Source of the DNA: Sva-07 sp963728195
Lineage (GTDB): Bacteria > Actinomycetota > Acidimicrobiia > Acidimicrobiales > Ilumatobacteraceae
Assembly (NCBI GenBank): GCA_963728195.1
Contig: CAVSIX010000008.1
Location: 1-64,000, forward strand
Reading direction: 5' to 3'
Length of the DNA: 64,000 nucleotides
The translations under genes and the position numbers were made by a program. Positions 52,393 to 62,669 of this stretch are shown piece by piece. The notes under the pieces are model-generated. The model saw only the letters and a program-made list of their open reading frames with translations, was not told the DNA's origin and ran no database searches. Each line of letters opens with the position of its first letter. Position 1 is the first letter of the stretch.

Positions 52393-53934
<1,542 letters not shown>

Positions 53935-54023
53935 GAGATCGACCGTATCCGCCGCCGGTCGCTGGGAAGGTCTTGACGGGACCGTGACGCCGCCCGGCGA
54001 TCGCGGCGCCGTACCCTGACTCC

Positions 54024-54959
54024 ATGACGTCGACGTTCGCTCCACCCACCGGTCCTCCCGTGACCGGAGCACCTGGGGCCACGCCCCCGGAGATCGAGCC
54101 GGCGCCGGTGGCGTCGGGTGCCAACGGTCGTCGTCGACCAGTGGCGCTGGTGGTGGCGGTCGTCGCCGCAGTGGCACTCGGTGTCGCAGGGTTCGTCGCA
54201 CTCACGGCTGGCCGTTCGGTTGACGTGGCCGAGCCGTACTCGCTACTGGCTGCGGCCGAGAGCACGATTGCCGCCCGCACCGTCGAGTTCGATCTCACCG
54301 TGTCGGCCGCCGAACTCGCCGACGTCACCGTGCAGGGCGCCGTCGACAACGAGTCCGACATTCTGTCGGTGACCGCTGACCTGTCCTCGCTGCTCTCGCT
54401 CGGAGACACGCCACTGCCGCTCGGCGGCGGTGACGTGATGATGCTCGTCGACGGATCGAACGGCGTCGTGTATCTCGACGCCAGCGCCCTCGGGGGGTTC
54501 CTCCCGACCGGAGCCGCCTGGGTGTCCGTGGACGCCGGTGCCCTCGCCGAACAGAGCGGACAGCCGCTCGATGACCTCCAGGACCAGTTCGTTCTCGACC
54601 CGACCGACGTTGCGCACACGCTGCTCGACTCGGAGAACGCGACGGAGGTCGGCACCGACATGATCGACGGCGTCGAGACCCGGCACTACCAGGTCAGCGT
54701 CGACCTGGCCGAGGCGCTCGCAGCGGTGCCACAGGCCGACCTCGACACGGCGCTCGGAGACGTCGCCCTACCGGACACCGTCACCTACGACGTCTGGGTC
54801 ACCGCCGACAACCAGTTGCGCCGCGTCGCCTTCGAGACCGACATCGCCGGTCAGTCGATCGCCATGGTGCTCGACATGACGGCCACCGACGATGCGTCCG
54901 GTCTGGAACTGCCGGACGACTCCGAGGTCGTCGACCTCACCGGTCTCCTCGGTCTCTGA
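54024..54959 (+). CDS. Membrane-anchored LppX/LprAFG-like protein
   Basis: 311-residue protein with a Pro-rich cytoplasmic N-terminus, one hydrophobic span (residues about 38-61, RPVALVVAVVAAVALGVAG) and an extracytoplasmic domain. The outer domain is acidic and shows strand-rich LppX/LprF-like patterns (VEFDLTVSAAELADVTVQGA, LPDTVTYDVWVTADNQLRRV), the type that binds lipid in mycobacteria. The lipobox cysteine is absent, so it is an anchored variant rather than a lipoprotein. Its stop directly abuts the stop of the convergent sugar kinase. Function is inferred weakly. Confidence 0.7.
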   Translation: MTSTFAPPTGPPVTGAPGATPPEIEPAPVASGANGRRRPVALVVAVVAAVALGVAGFVALTAGRSVDVAEPYSLLAAAESTIAARTVEFDLTVSAAELADVTVQGAVDNESDILSVTADLSSLLSLGDTPLPLGGGDVMMLVDGSNGVVYLDASALGGFLPTGAAWVSVDAGALAEQSGQPLDDLQDQFVLDPTDVAHTLLDSENATEVGTDMIDGVETRHYQVSVDLAEALAAVPQADLDTALGDVALPDTVTYDVWVTADNQLRRVAFETDIAGQSIAMVLDMTATDDASGLELPDDSEVVDLTGLLGL

Positions 54960-55814
54960 TCACCCAGCGGCGCCTCGCCGCCGACCGTCCAGCAGTCGAG
55001 CCGCAGCGCGATGCCCCACCTCACAGGCGGTGGTCGGGTCGTCGATCCAACGCGACGACGTGAGAAATCCGGCGGCGAACGCATCGCCCGCGCCCGTCGT
55101 GTCGTCGACGCCGGGCACCGCTCTCGCGTCGACGGCGGCCGCAGAGCCGTCGAGCCGGTGGACCAGCGCTGGGAGCGGACCCCGCTTGACCACGGTGAGT
55201 GCGCCGACCAAGGGACCGTCGATGGCCAGTGCCGCGGCCTCGTCCGCGTTGGCGAACACGACGGCGGGCGCTGCGTCGGCCAGCCGTCGGATCGCCTCGT
55301 CGATGCCGACCTCGGACAGGATCGCCGTCGACGACACGTCGATCGAGACGGCGACACCGCGCTGGTGCGCCCAGCCGATCACCGTGGTCGCCGTGCCCGC
55401 GATGACGCCGCCGGCGAGTGAGTAGAACGGCACGTGGAGCACCTCCACGCCGTCGAGCCACGACGGATCCGGATCGTCGAGGTCGAGGCAACTCTGCCGA
55501 TCGGTCAGCATCGTCCGCTCGCCGAGATGATCGACGAGCGCCACGATCGTGCCCGTCGAACCGCCCGTCCTGACCATCGACGTGTCGACGCCGTCGCCGG
55601 CGAGTTCAGCGACCAGTGCGGTGCCGATCGCGTCGGCACCGACCTGCCCCAGGAACCGGGCCCGGTGGCCGAGTGCTGCCGCCTGCGCCGCGACGTTCGC
55701 TGCACTGCCACCGCGCCGGCGCGAGATGTGGGCATGGGTGTCGGAGGCGACGTTGACGGGCCCGTCGAGGCGCACGATGACGTCCTCGACGAGGTCGCCC
55801 AGGCAAGCGAGCAT
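54960..55814 (-). CDS. PfkB-family carbohydrate kinase
   Basis: 284-residue ribokinase-superfamily kinase. The first PfkB signature, RRRGGSAANVAAQAAALGH (residues 33-51), and the second, PGVDDTTGAGDAFAAGFLTS, with the catalytic Asp in DTTGAGDAF, are both present. FLGQVGADAIGTALVAELAG is also typical. It phosphorylates a sugar or nucleoside with ATP; substrate not inferred. It starts 13 bases after the stop of the AhpD-like gene and may be in an operon with it. Confidence 0.88.
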   Translation of the reverse strand: MLACLGDLVEDVIVRLDGPVNVASDTHAHISRRRGGSAANVAAQAAALGHRARFLGQVGADAIGTALVAELAGDGVDTSMVRTGGSTGTIVALVDHLGERTMLTDRQSCLDLDDPDPSWLDGVEVLHVPFYSLAGGVIAGTATTVIGWAHQRGVAVSIDVSSTAILSEVGIDEAIRRLADAAPAVVFANADEAAALAIDGPLVGALTVVKRGPLPALVHRLDGSAAAVDARAVPGVDDTTGAGDAFAAGFLTSSRWIDDPTTACEVGHRAAARLLDGRRRGAAG

Positions 55815-55827
55815 CGCAGCGAGAACG

Positions 55828-56535
55828 TCAGCCGCCGTCGACGTCGTCGAGGCTCGGGTGCGGCACCGGATCCTCGCCGACGTTCTTGTCCGTCGTCGAG
55901 TCGTCGACGACCACCATCACGTCGAGGCCGGAGAACGTGCCGGAGGGGTCGGCAACCTCGACGACACGGTCGTCGACGTCGTCGTATTCGAGTCGCAGCG
56001 CCCTGCTCATCGTCGCGTGCATCGCATACGTGCACGTGATGTACGTGAACTCCAGGATCTCCTCGTCGGACAGGTGCTTCTGCAATTGCGCGAACAGGCT
56101 GTCGGGAACGCGCCCGCGCTGCAGCACGAGGCAGTCGGTGTAGGCCAGCACGGCACGCTCCGCCGGGCTCCAGCAATCGGCCACCGACCAGGCGGGGATC
56201 GCCGTCACCTGCTCGTCGGTGAAGCCGACGTCGCGCATCGCCTTGCAGTGTTGGCTGAACACGAACTGGCTGCCGACGGCGAATCCGGCGCGGGTCTGGC
56301 CGAGTTCGCGCAGTCGGGCGCTGATGTGGCGGCCGGGGTCGCGGTAGAACTGGAAGCCCGCAGTCGTGTGGTCGAATGCGTCGGGCACCAGGGCGAACAC
56401 CGTCCACCAGTTCCCCGGTGTCCCCGATGCGGTGCCGGGCTCGGCGACCGGGTCGCGGTCGCCGAAGATCATCCGGTAGACGGCCTGTGCGAGCGGGTGG
56501 GCGTCGTCCTTGGGCACCTGGGCGAGGCGGGGCAT
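55828..56535 (-). CDS. AhpD-like/carboxymuconolactone decarboxylase-family protein
   Basis: 235-residue all-helical protein. The core from LAQVPKDDAHPLAQAVYRMI to FSQHCKAMRDVGFTDEQVTA and ERAVLAYTDCLVLQRGRVPD has the CMD pattern, but the CxxC pair of AhpD is replaced by a single Cys-containing HCKA, so peroxidase activity is unlikely. The C-terminal tail of about 50 acidic residues is not part of the family. ATG 56535 lies two bases from the upstream VOC gene stop. It probably forms an operon with the VOC protein and the PfkB kinase. Confidence 0.75.
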   Translation of the reverse strand: MPRLAQVPKDDAHPLAQAVYRMIFGDRDPVAEPGTASGTPGNWWTVFALVPDAFDHTTAGFQFYRDPGRHISARLRELGQTRAGFAVGSQFVFSQHCKAMRDVGFTDEQVTAIPAWSVADCWSPAERAVLAYTDCLVLQRGRVPDSLFAQLQKHLSDEEILEFTYITCTYAMHATMSRALRLEYDDVDDRVVEVADPSGTFSGLDVMVVVDDSTTDKNVGEDPVPHPSLDDVDGG

Positions 56536-56536
56536 G

Positions 56537-57085
56537 TCAGGCCTCCACCGAGGCCGACCGGCCGGGCACCGACACCTTCTGCGCCGCCTCGCGGGAGGTC
56601 TCGACCAACGGGTCGACGCCGAGCAGCCGGTGCGCCTCGGTCGGGTCGGGCGCGAAGCCCGGCGTGTCGCGGCACAACTCGACCATGATGCCGTTCGGGT
56701 CCAGGTAGTACAGCGAGTGGCACCAGCCGTGGTCCTGCTCCATCGCCGGCTCGATGCCCTCGGCGGACATCCGGGTGCGCACTGCCTCCTGCTGTTCGGC
56801 GGTGGCACGGAACGCGCAGTGGTTCACCCAGAACGGAAGCCCGACGCCGTCGGACACGTCGGTGGTCCACTCGGGCTGCTCGCCGACCTGGTGGAACTGG
56901 AAGAAGGCGATGCACTCCGCCTCGCCCCGGTCGTTCGGGCCGATGTCGTAGAACACGTGACGCAACCAGCTCTCGCCCATCGCCTGGACCTCGGTGTGGA
57001 CCAGCGGAAACCCCATCAGGTCCTCGTAGAAGTGGGTCGTCGCATCGACGTCCCGCGTGGCGTAGGCGACGTGGTGGAGCGGCAT
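56537..57085 (-). CDS. VOC-family (glyoxalase/dioxygenase-like) protein
   Basis: 182-residue VOC-fold protein with HHVAYATRDVDATTHFYEDL at the start, the classic VOC first strand, a metal His in WVNHCAFRATAE and a C-terminal Glu in YYLDPNGIMVELCRDTPG. The iron-ligand pair His, His, Glu of ring-cleavage dioxygenases seems complete (His3 or 4, His, Glu). It could be a type I extradiol dioxygenase or a bleomycin-resistance-like fold. It has a C-terminal tail of about 40 extra residues. Operon with the AhpD-like gene downstream. Confidence 0.82.
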   Translation of the reverse strand: MPLHHVAYATRDVDATTHFYEDLMGFPLVHTEVQAMGESWLRHVFYDIGPNDRGEAECIAFFQFHQVGEQPEWTTDVSDGVGLPFWVNHCAFRATAEQQEAVRTRMSAEGIEPAMEQDHGWCHSLYYLDPNGIMVELCRDTPGFAPDPTEAHRLLGVDPLVETSREAAQKVSVPGRSASVEA

Positions 57086-57172
57086 GGTCGCAGCGTAGAT
57101 CCCGGTGCCACGGGTGAACGGACCGAATGCCGGCCGTTCGCTCATCGTCGACACGATCGGCGATGATCGGAG

Positions 57173-57970
57173 ATGCCCTTCGCCGCCGTCAACGGAATCG
57201 ACGTCTACTTCGAGCTCCACGGTGCCGGTCCGCCGCTGCTGAACATCAGCGGCAGCGGCAACGATCTGCGCCGCTCGCCGGCGTCGGTCCTGCCCGTCAA
57301 CAAGGCGTTCGAGACGCTGTCGTTCGACCAGCGCGGGCTCGGGCAGACGTCGAAACCCGACTGCGACTACACGATGGCCGACTACGCCGACGACGCCGCG
57401 GCGCTGATCCACTCGATGGGATGGGCGCGCTGTCACGTGCTGGGCACCAGTTTCGGCGGCATGGTCGCGTTGAATCTGGCCGTGCGGCATCCCGACATCG
57501 TCGACCGGCTCGCGCTGTGCTGCACGTCGCCCGGCGGTTCGGCGCCGTCGTACCCGCTCCACGAACTGGGCGCCCTCGATCCTCGGGAGGCGTTCGCCCT
57601 GCGGATGCGGCTCACCGACCGCCGATGGGATCCCGACGCCGATGAACCGATCCCCGGGCTCGGTGCCTACTACGACCAGATGGTGGCGGCGTCCACCGCC
57701 GGCGTCGACGTCGATCAGCTCACCGGACTCCGCCGCCAACTCGCAGCTCGCGCCGGTCATGACGTGGTCGCCGACCTGCCGTCGATCACCCAGCCGACAC
57801 TGGTGTGTGCCGGCCGCTATGACGGCATCGCTCCGGTCGAGAACTCCGAGCTCCTCGCCGAACGCCTGCCCGATGCCAGACTGCAGGTCTTCGAAGGAGG
57901 ACACATCTTCATGATCCAGGACCGTCGCACCTTTCCGGCGATCGTCGACTTCCTACGGGGCGACTCGTGA
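57173..57970 (+). CDS. Alpha/beta hydrolase
   Basis: 265-residue alpha/beta hydrolase. The oxyanion region is PLLNISGSGNDLRRSPASVL, then FDQRGLGQTSKPDCDYTMAD, the nucleophile elbow GTSFGGMVALNLA, an acid in GRYDGIAPVENSE and His in FEGGHIFMIQD. The fold resembles 3-oxoadipate enol-lactonase and C-C hydrolases acting after ring cleavage. ATG 57173 lies in a short spacer divergent from the VOC gene. Its last four bases overlap the following gene. Confidence 0.88.
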   Translation: MPFAAVNGIDVYFELHGAGPPLLNISGSGNDLRRSPASVLPVNKAFETLSFDQRGLGQTSKPDCDYTMADYADDAAALIHSMGWARCHVLGTSFGGMVALNLAVRHPDIVDRLALCCTSPGGSAPSYPLHELGALDPREAFALRMRLTDRRWDPDADEPIPGLGAYYDQMVAASTAGVDVDQLTGLRRQLAARAGHDVVADLPSITQPTLVCAGRYDGIAPVENSELLAERLPDARLQVFEGGHIFMIQDRRTFPAIVDFLRGDS

Positions 57971-58641
57971 TCCGGCTCCGCCAGGTTGCGATGATCGCCC
58001 CCGACCTCGACCCGGTGGTCGACGAACTCCGTTCGACGTTCGGGCTCGAGGTGTGCTTCAACGATCCCGGCGTCGCCGAGTTCGGTCTGCGCAATGCGCT
58101 GTTGCTCGTCGGCGACCAGTTCATCGAAGTGCTCTCGCCCGTACGGGAGGGGACGACCGTGCAGCGGCTGCTCGACCGGCGCGACGGTGCCGGCGGCTAC
58201 ATGGCGATCTTCGAGGTCGACGACCTCGACGAACGCGTCGAGCGGCTGGCGGCGAACGACGTGCGCGTCGTGTGGGCCGCCGACCTCCCCGACATCCGCG
58301 GTCGCCATCTCCACCCTCGTGACGTCGGCGGCACACTGGTGTCGATCGACCAGCCGGTGCCCAACGGCAGCTGGCGCTGGGGCGGCCCCGACTGGCAGGA
58401 ACGCTCGCACGAGCTGCTGAAGCATGCGATGGTGACCGCAATCGAAGGCGTCACGGTCTCCGCGTCGGATCCGGCGGCGATGCGCGCTCGATGGATGCAG
58501 CTCGGATTCGATCGACACGTCGAGTTCGCGGCCGCAGGGCCGCGAGGCGACGGCCTCGACGAGGTCCGCCTCGTCGCCGCCGACCGGTGGCGATCCGGCG
58601 AGCGCATCGAGATCGGCGGCGTCACCTTCATCCTCGTCTGA
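57967..58641 (+). CDS. VOC/glyoxalase-like protein
   Basis: 224-residue protein with RLRQVAMIAPDLDPVVDELR and LLVGDQFIEVLSPVREGTTV, typical of VOC-fold proteins (DUF1338/glyoxalase_3-like). GAGGYMAIFEVDDLDERVER continues the pattern. The metal ligands are not fully evident. GTG 57967 overlaps the hydrolase stop by four bases, so the pair is translationally coupled and likely acts in one catabolic step. Substrate unknown. Confidence 0.78.
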   Translation: MIRLRQVAMIAPDLDPVVDELRSTFGLEVCFNDPGVAEFGLRNALLLVGDQFIEVLSPVREGTTVQRLLDRRDGAGGYMAIFEVDDLDERVERLAANDVRVVWAADLPDIRGRHLHPRDVGGTLVSIDQPVPNGSWRWGGPDWQERSHELLKHAMVTAIEGVTVSASDPAAMRARWMQLGFDRHVEFAAAGPRGDGLDEVRLVAADRWRSGERIEIGGVTFILV

Positions 58642-58669
58642 ACCGACCTCATCGCTGATCGCTCATCGT

Positions 58670-59146
58670 TCATGGCTCCGTGGCGGTGTCGTGCCAGACC
58701 GACGTGGCGCCGGAGTGGCCGACCTCGATCACGGTGTAGGTCGCGCCGAGGCCGGTGATGACCGATGCGCCGATCAGCACGGCCGCGACCGCCTTGGGCG
58801 GCACCTTGCCGAGACGGTCACGGGCATACGGTTCCGCGGCGACGAGGCCACTGACGATCGTGAGGGCGATTGCCCATGGGAGCACCGTCTCGCCCTGTTC
58901 GGTGTGTTCCTCCACCTGCTCGGTCCGCTTGACCTGACCCTCGAGCGATTCGCCCGACTGTTGCGCGAGGCCGACGGCGATCGTGGCCACGAGTGCGAGT
59001 CCGAAGACCACCGGCCCGTAGTAGCGCCGGCTCTTCGGCACCAGGGCGACGACGATCAACCCGATCGCCGCGATCGGCAGGAGCACGACAGCGGCGTGCA
59101 CGACGAGTGGGTGCGCGGGCAGGCCGAACAGCGTGTTGATCTCCAT
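58670..59146 (-). CDS. DUF2231-type membrane protein
   Basis: 158-residue protein with four spans. NTLFGLPAHPLVVHAAVVLL and PIAAIGLIVVALVPKSRRYY, with the HPLVVH histidines, is the DUF2231 signature; TIAVGLAQQSGESLEGQV is the loop and the last spans are LTIVSGLVAAE and AVLIGASVITGLGATYTVIE. DUF2231 proteins lie often next to cytochromes and are thought to help haem or redox proteins. It forms the downstream end of the membrane redox cluster with the ferric-reductase-like gene 15 bases upstream. Confidence 0.83.
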   Translation of the reverse strand: MEINTLFGLPAHPLVVHAAVVLLPIAAIGLIVVALVPKSRRYYGPVVFGLALVATIAVGLAQQSGESLEGQVKRTEQVEEHTEQGETVLPWAIALTIVSGLVAAEPYARDRLGKVPPKAVAAVLIGASVITGLGATYTVIEVGHSGATSVWHDTATEP

Positions 59147-59160
59147 GGGGTCTCCTGTTG

Positions 59161-59733
59161 CTAGAGGCGCACTCGGGCGCCGGAACGAGATGCCGGCGCA
59201 GGACGGGGCGTGCGACGATGGGTGAGGCGGTACACGGCTGCCCAGGCGACGGCCACGATCGAGGCGACAGCGGTGCTCTGGTAGAGCCAATGCGTGCGGT
59301 CGGTGCCGGCGAGGGCGGCGTGGAGGCTGACCAGGAGGAACACCGCATAGCTCGACAGGTGGATCCAGCGCCAGACGCGGCGGGGAAGTTTCTTCATGGC
59401 GAGCGACGTGGCCTCGACGGCCGCCAGGAGCCACATCGCGACAACGCCGAGCGCGACAGCGCCGGGCCGCCACTGCGAGGCGAACGGAACGGTCAGATCG
59501 GCGAGTCCGAAGTGCACGTAGCTGTCGGCGACCAGGGCGCCGAGATGGATTGCCGTGAACGACACGGCGAGTCCGCCGAGCCACCGGTGCAGGTCGAGCA
59601 GCCAGGCGGGACGCCGTTGTTCGGGGAATGCCTTGGTCGCCAGTACGACGCCCCAGATCACCGATGCGGTCAGCATCAGCCAGGCGACGACGCCGGATGC
59701 TCGGGTCAGATACCACCACACCTGGGGGTTCAC
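59161..59733 (-). CDS. Ferric-reductase-like transmembrane protein
   Basis: 190-residue protein with six spans and haem-ligand-type histidines in LDLHRWLGGLAVSFTAIHLG and WIHLSSYAVFLLVSLHAALA. The WWYLTRASGVVAWLMLTASV start is typical. It resembles the membrane cytochrome b of FRD/YedZ-like redox enzymes. Transfer of electrons across the membrane is inferred. GTG 59733 is chosen; an ATG at 59753 opens a seven-codon frame (MNPQVYR) that ends before it. An imperfect 20-base tandem duplication created the second start. Confidence 0.8.
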   Translation of the reverse strand: MNPQVWWYLTRASGVVAWLMLTASVIWGVVLATKAFPEQRRPAWLLDLHRWLGGLAVSFTAIHLGALVADSYVHFGLADLTVPFASQWRPGAVALGVVAMWLLAAVEATSLAMKKLPRRVWRWIHLSSYAVFLLVSLHAALAGTDRTHWLYQSTAVASIVAVAWAAVYRLTHRRTPRPAPASRSGARVRL

Positions 59734-59749
59734 CGGTACACCTGGGGAT

Positions 59750-60697
59750 TCATCGCTGGTCTCCGTTGTTCGAGCTGGTTGCGAGGCGGCCACCGAGTGC
59801 GGCCAGGTCGTCGGTGGCGTGCACGCGACCGTCGGCCGCCACCGCCACACCGCTGAGTTCGTGACGATCGAGGTACTCGACGACGTGGGTGCTGCCGGCG
59901 AGGAGCGCCGCCGTGGCGTGGGCCTCGGCGAGCCATCCCGAGCGAGCGACGACCGTCACCGACCACAGATCGGTGGTCGACGGGGCGCCGGTCCACGGAT
60001 CGATGACGTGGTGACGCTCGGCGCCGTCGTGGTGCCAGCGCCGCGATCGCGTGCTCGACGTCGCCACACCGCCGCCGGCGAGGGCGATCGTGCCCACCGC
60101 ACCACGGTCGACCTCGGGGTGTTCGACGTGGACGATCCAGCCACCCTCCGGTGCAAGCCCTCCCGTCGAGATGTCGCCGCCGATGCTGACCATTGCGCCG
60201 GTGGCACCCGATGCGAGGGCATGTGTCACGGCGAGATCGGCGGCGAGACCCTTGCCGATGCCGCCGGCGTCGATCGCGATCCCGTCGGGGAGCCGGACGG
60301 TGTTCGTCCGGACGTCGACGTCGATGTCGGCCAGCGTCGGATCGTCGTCGTCGAACCCGCCCACGACGACGGCACCCGACGCCAGGATCGTCACCCGATG
60401 GGGATCTTCGACGCTCGCTCGGTAGCCGGCGGCGACCAGCGCCGGCAGCGTCGTCGGATCGAAGCGGTGATCGGTTGCCTGCCAGGCGCCGAGCATGGTG
60501 GCCACCAACGTGATCGTCGACGGATCGACCTGCACCGGGTGTCCGCATGCGACGTTCAATCTCGACACGTCGCTCGTGGGGAGGAATCGGCTCCAGCACG
60601 TCTCGAGATGTTCGAGCAGCTCGACCGTGGTCGCCCACGACCGGTCATCGCCACGGTCGTCGTCCGAGATGGTGACGAGCTGCAGCTCGCTCGCCAT
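59750..60697 (-). CDS. apbE: FAD:protein FMN transferase
   Basis: 315-residue ApbE-like enzyme, which attaches FMN covalently to a Thr/Ser of a redox protein. The motifs DGIAIDAGGIGKGLAADLAV, GAMVSIGGDISTGG (Mg/FAD site) and HHVIDPWTGAPS near the middle and end are typical. No signal peptide is present. Its target motif (D-x-x-T-G-A-T-like in an FMN-binding domain) is not seen in the neighbouring proteins. Its stop overlaps the ATG of the short frame before the ferric-reductase-like gene, and its start is 17 bases from the upstream gene. Confidence 0.87.
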   Translation of the reverse strand: MASELQLVTISDDDRGDDRSWATTVELLEHLETCWSRFLPTSDVSRLNVACGHPVQVDPSTITLVATMLGAWQATDHRFDPTTLPALVAAGYRASVEDPHRVTILASGAVVVGGFDDDDPTLADIDVDVRTNTVRLPDGIAIDAGGIGKGLAADLAVTHALASGATGAMVSIGGDISTGGLAPEGGWIVHVEHPEVDRGAVGTIALAGGGVATSSTRSRRWHHDGAERHHVIDPWTGAPSTTDLWSVTVVARSGWLAEAHATAALLAGSTHVVEYLDRHELSGVAVAADGRVHATDDLAALGGRLATSSNNGDQR

Positions 60698-60713
60698 CAC
60701 GCGTCCTCGGTGT

Positions 60714-61208
60714 TCAGCGACTGCCACGGGTCGTCGCTGCGGGGGCGGGTGCCTGGGCGACCGGCGGGGCGACCACACGGACCTCGGGTCGTGCGGTCAG
60801 CGTCACCGGTGCTGGGGAGTTGGTCGCCTGCGGCGCCACCGGCACGTCGGTCGGTGGCGCCGTGACCGGCGGTGCGACGGGTGGTGCAGTGAGCGGTGCG
60901 GTGTTCGACGGAGCTGTCGGCTGTGGCGTCGCCGGTGGCGCCGTGGCCGCTGATGCATCGGCGATGGCGCCGGCCACGCCCATCGAGGCGACCAGGCCGA
61001 ACATCGTCGACACGCCGATTCCCGCAGCGGCGATGCGCGACCGTCGTGCCGGATGGCGACGACGTGGCCGAGTGCCGGGAGTCGCTCGGGGTGTGGTCGC
61101 TCGCGGGCTGTCCGCACGAGGGGCCGCCGCACGAGCGGTCGCCGGCGCCGGCGGGGGGAGTGGGCGGTCGGCGGATCGGGGACCGAGCAGGGGATCGAAG
61201 TCAGTCAT
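60714..61208 (-). CDS. Pro/Ala/Thr-rich anchored protein
   Basis: 164-residue low-complexity protein. An Arg-rich N-terminus is followed by one hydrophobic stretch (IAAAGIGVSTMFGLVASMGV, about residues 61-80) and a Pro/Ala/Thr-rich tail (APPATPQPTAPSNTAPLTAP and so on). Presumably an anchored or exported spacer protein. Overlaps the next upstream gene by eight bases and lies 17 bases before apbE. Function is not recognised. Confidence 0.65.
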   Translation of the reverse strand: MTDFDPLLGPRSADRPLPPPAPATARAAAPRADSPRATTPRATPGTRPRRRHPARRSRIAAAGIGVSTMFGLVASMGVAGAIADASAATAPPATPQPTAPSNTAPLTAPPVAPPVTAPPTDVPVAPQATNSPAPVTLTARPEVRVVAPPVAQAPAPAATTRGSR

Positions 61209-61872
61209 CGTCGTCGGCGCCTTCGTGCTCTTCGTGATCGTCGGAGTAGTGATCGTCGTCTTCGTAGTGGTCGTCGTCGTCGGAGTAGCTCTGCGTGCCG
61301 GCGCTCGGTGCCGCTGCCGGTGCCGCAGGTGCACCGACGACGGTCGTCGGCTCGGTGACGTCGACGATGACGGCGCCGTCGTCACCGATCGCCGCGGTGA
61401 ACACGATCGTGCGGTCGCCGTTCAGGAAGTCGACACGCAACGACCGCAGGTCGCCCTGCGACAACACCGGGATCCAGCCGGGTTCGGCGACCACGTGGTC
61501 GAGTGCGATCCCGCTGGTGGTCGTCATCACCCACACGGTGCCGGTGCCGTCGATGTCGTACTGCTGCGCAACGTTGTCGGCGACCGTGGTCGGTGTCGTC
61601 GGGGTCGCAGCCGGCGTCGACGGGACGTCGACGGCGACGGTCTCGATGTCGGCGCCCGCGGCGGGGTCGGGCAGCAGCTCGTCGGTGGCGGCGAGGTCGC
61701 CGATGGCGCTGTCGTCGGCCGCATTCAGGATGCCGATGTTCGCTGCCACCGCCGCGGTGCCGGCGATCAGCACGCCGGCGATTGCCGCTGCGGTCACGAG
61801 TGAGGTGCGGTTCGTCCACGACCTGCTCGGACGGCGCTGTTCGGGATCGGGACTTGCGGGTGTCGAAGTCAT
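61201..61872 (-). CDS. Anchored protein with His/Asp-rich tail
   Basis: 223-residue protein with one span (VTAAAIAGVLIAGTAAVAAN, about residues 26-46), an outer beta-rich domain (VAQQYDIDGTGTVWVMTTTS) and a C-terminal tail rich in Asp, His and Tyr (DDHYEDDDHYSDDHEEHE), which looks suited to bind divalent metals. No FMN-attachment motif is apparent. It is first in the minus-strand redox operon, overlapping the following gene, and divergent from the two-component system. Function is unknown; metal or redox sensing is a guess. Confidence 0.68.
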   Translation of the reverse strand: MTSTPASPDPEQRRPSRSWTNRTSLVTAAAIAGVLIAGTAAVAANIGILNAADDSAIGDLAATDELLPDPAAGADIETVAVDVPSTPAATPTTPTTVADNVAQQYDIDGTGTVWVMTTTSGIALDHVVAEPGWIPVLSQGDLRSLRVDFLNGDRTIVFTAAIGDDGAVIVDVTEPTTVVGAPAAPAAAPSAGTQSYSDDDDHYEDDDHYSDDHEEHEGADDDD

Positions 61873-61957
61873 GTGAGCGACCGTACGCCCGGCCGTTCCA
61901 GCAGGCGGCAAGACCAAGGCAAACGTTGGGTAAGCGATCCCAGACCACCTGGTCGGA

Positions 61958-62662
61958 GTGCGCGAACCTGACGGCGTGCGCCTGTTGCTCGTCGAAGACG
62001 ACTCCACGATCTCCGATCCGCTGTTGGAAGGGCTGCGCCGTGAAGGGTTCGAGGTGGAGCTCGCCCCGACCGGGGCGGCGGCGTTGGCCGCTGCTCCGGT
62101 CGATCTGGTGTTGCTCGACCTCGGCCTGCCCGATCTGGAGGGACGCGTCGTGTGCCAGGAGCTGCGCGCGGCCAGCAACGTGCCGATCATCGTCGTCACC
62201 GCACGCAGCGACGAGATCGACCGCGTCGTGTTGTTGGAGCTCGGCGCGGATGACTACGTCGTCAAGCCGTTCGGCTTCCGCGAGCTGGTCGCACGGATTC
62301 GTGCAGTGTTGCGCCGGGTCGGCCAACCCGAGAACTCGAACGGAGCCGAGCCGGTCGCCGTGGGTGCCCTGCTGATCGATCGTCGCCGTCACACCGTCGA
62401 CTTCGACGGCGAGTCGATCGCACTGACGCCGAAGGAGTACGACCTGCTGCTGTGCCTTGCGCTCGACGCCGGCGCCGTCAAGACGCGTGAGCAACTGATG
62501 CGCGAAGTGTGGGACGAGCACTGGTGGGGCTCGACGAAGACGCTCGACGTGCACATCGCGTCGTTGCGCCGCAAGCTCGCTCCGGAGGTGATCGAGACCG
62601 TGCGGTCGGTGGGCTACCGGTACAACGCCGGCGAGGCGCCCGACGCGCCGCAGCGCGGCTGA
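61958..62662 (+). CDS. OmpR-family response regulator
   Basis: 234-residue two-component regulator. Receiver acidic residues are in RLLLVEDDSTISDPL, the phosphoacceptor is Asp54 in VDLVLLDLGLPDLEG, and Lys is in VVKPFGFREL. The winged-helix output domain has LTPKEYDLLLCLALDAG and STKTLDVHIASLRRKL. GTG 61958 or GTG 61976 is the start; the second gives the more usual RLLLVEDD beginning. It lies eight bases upstream of its kinase and is divergent from the redox cluster, so that cluster is a likely target. Confidence 0.9.
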   Translation: MREPDGVRLLLVEDDSTISDPLLEGLRREGFEVELAPTGAAALAAAPVDLVLLDLGLPDLEGRVVCQELRAASNVPIIVVTARSDEIDRVVLLELGADDYVVKPFGFRELVARIRAVLRRVGQPENSNGAEPVAVGALLIDRRRHTVDFDGESIALTPKEYDLLLCLALDAGAVKTREQLMREVWDEHWWGSTKTLDVHIASLRRKLAPEVIETVRSVGYRYNAGEAPDAPQRG

Positions 62663-62669
62663 CAGCGCC

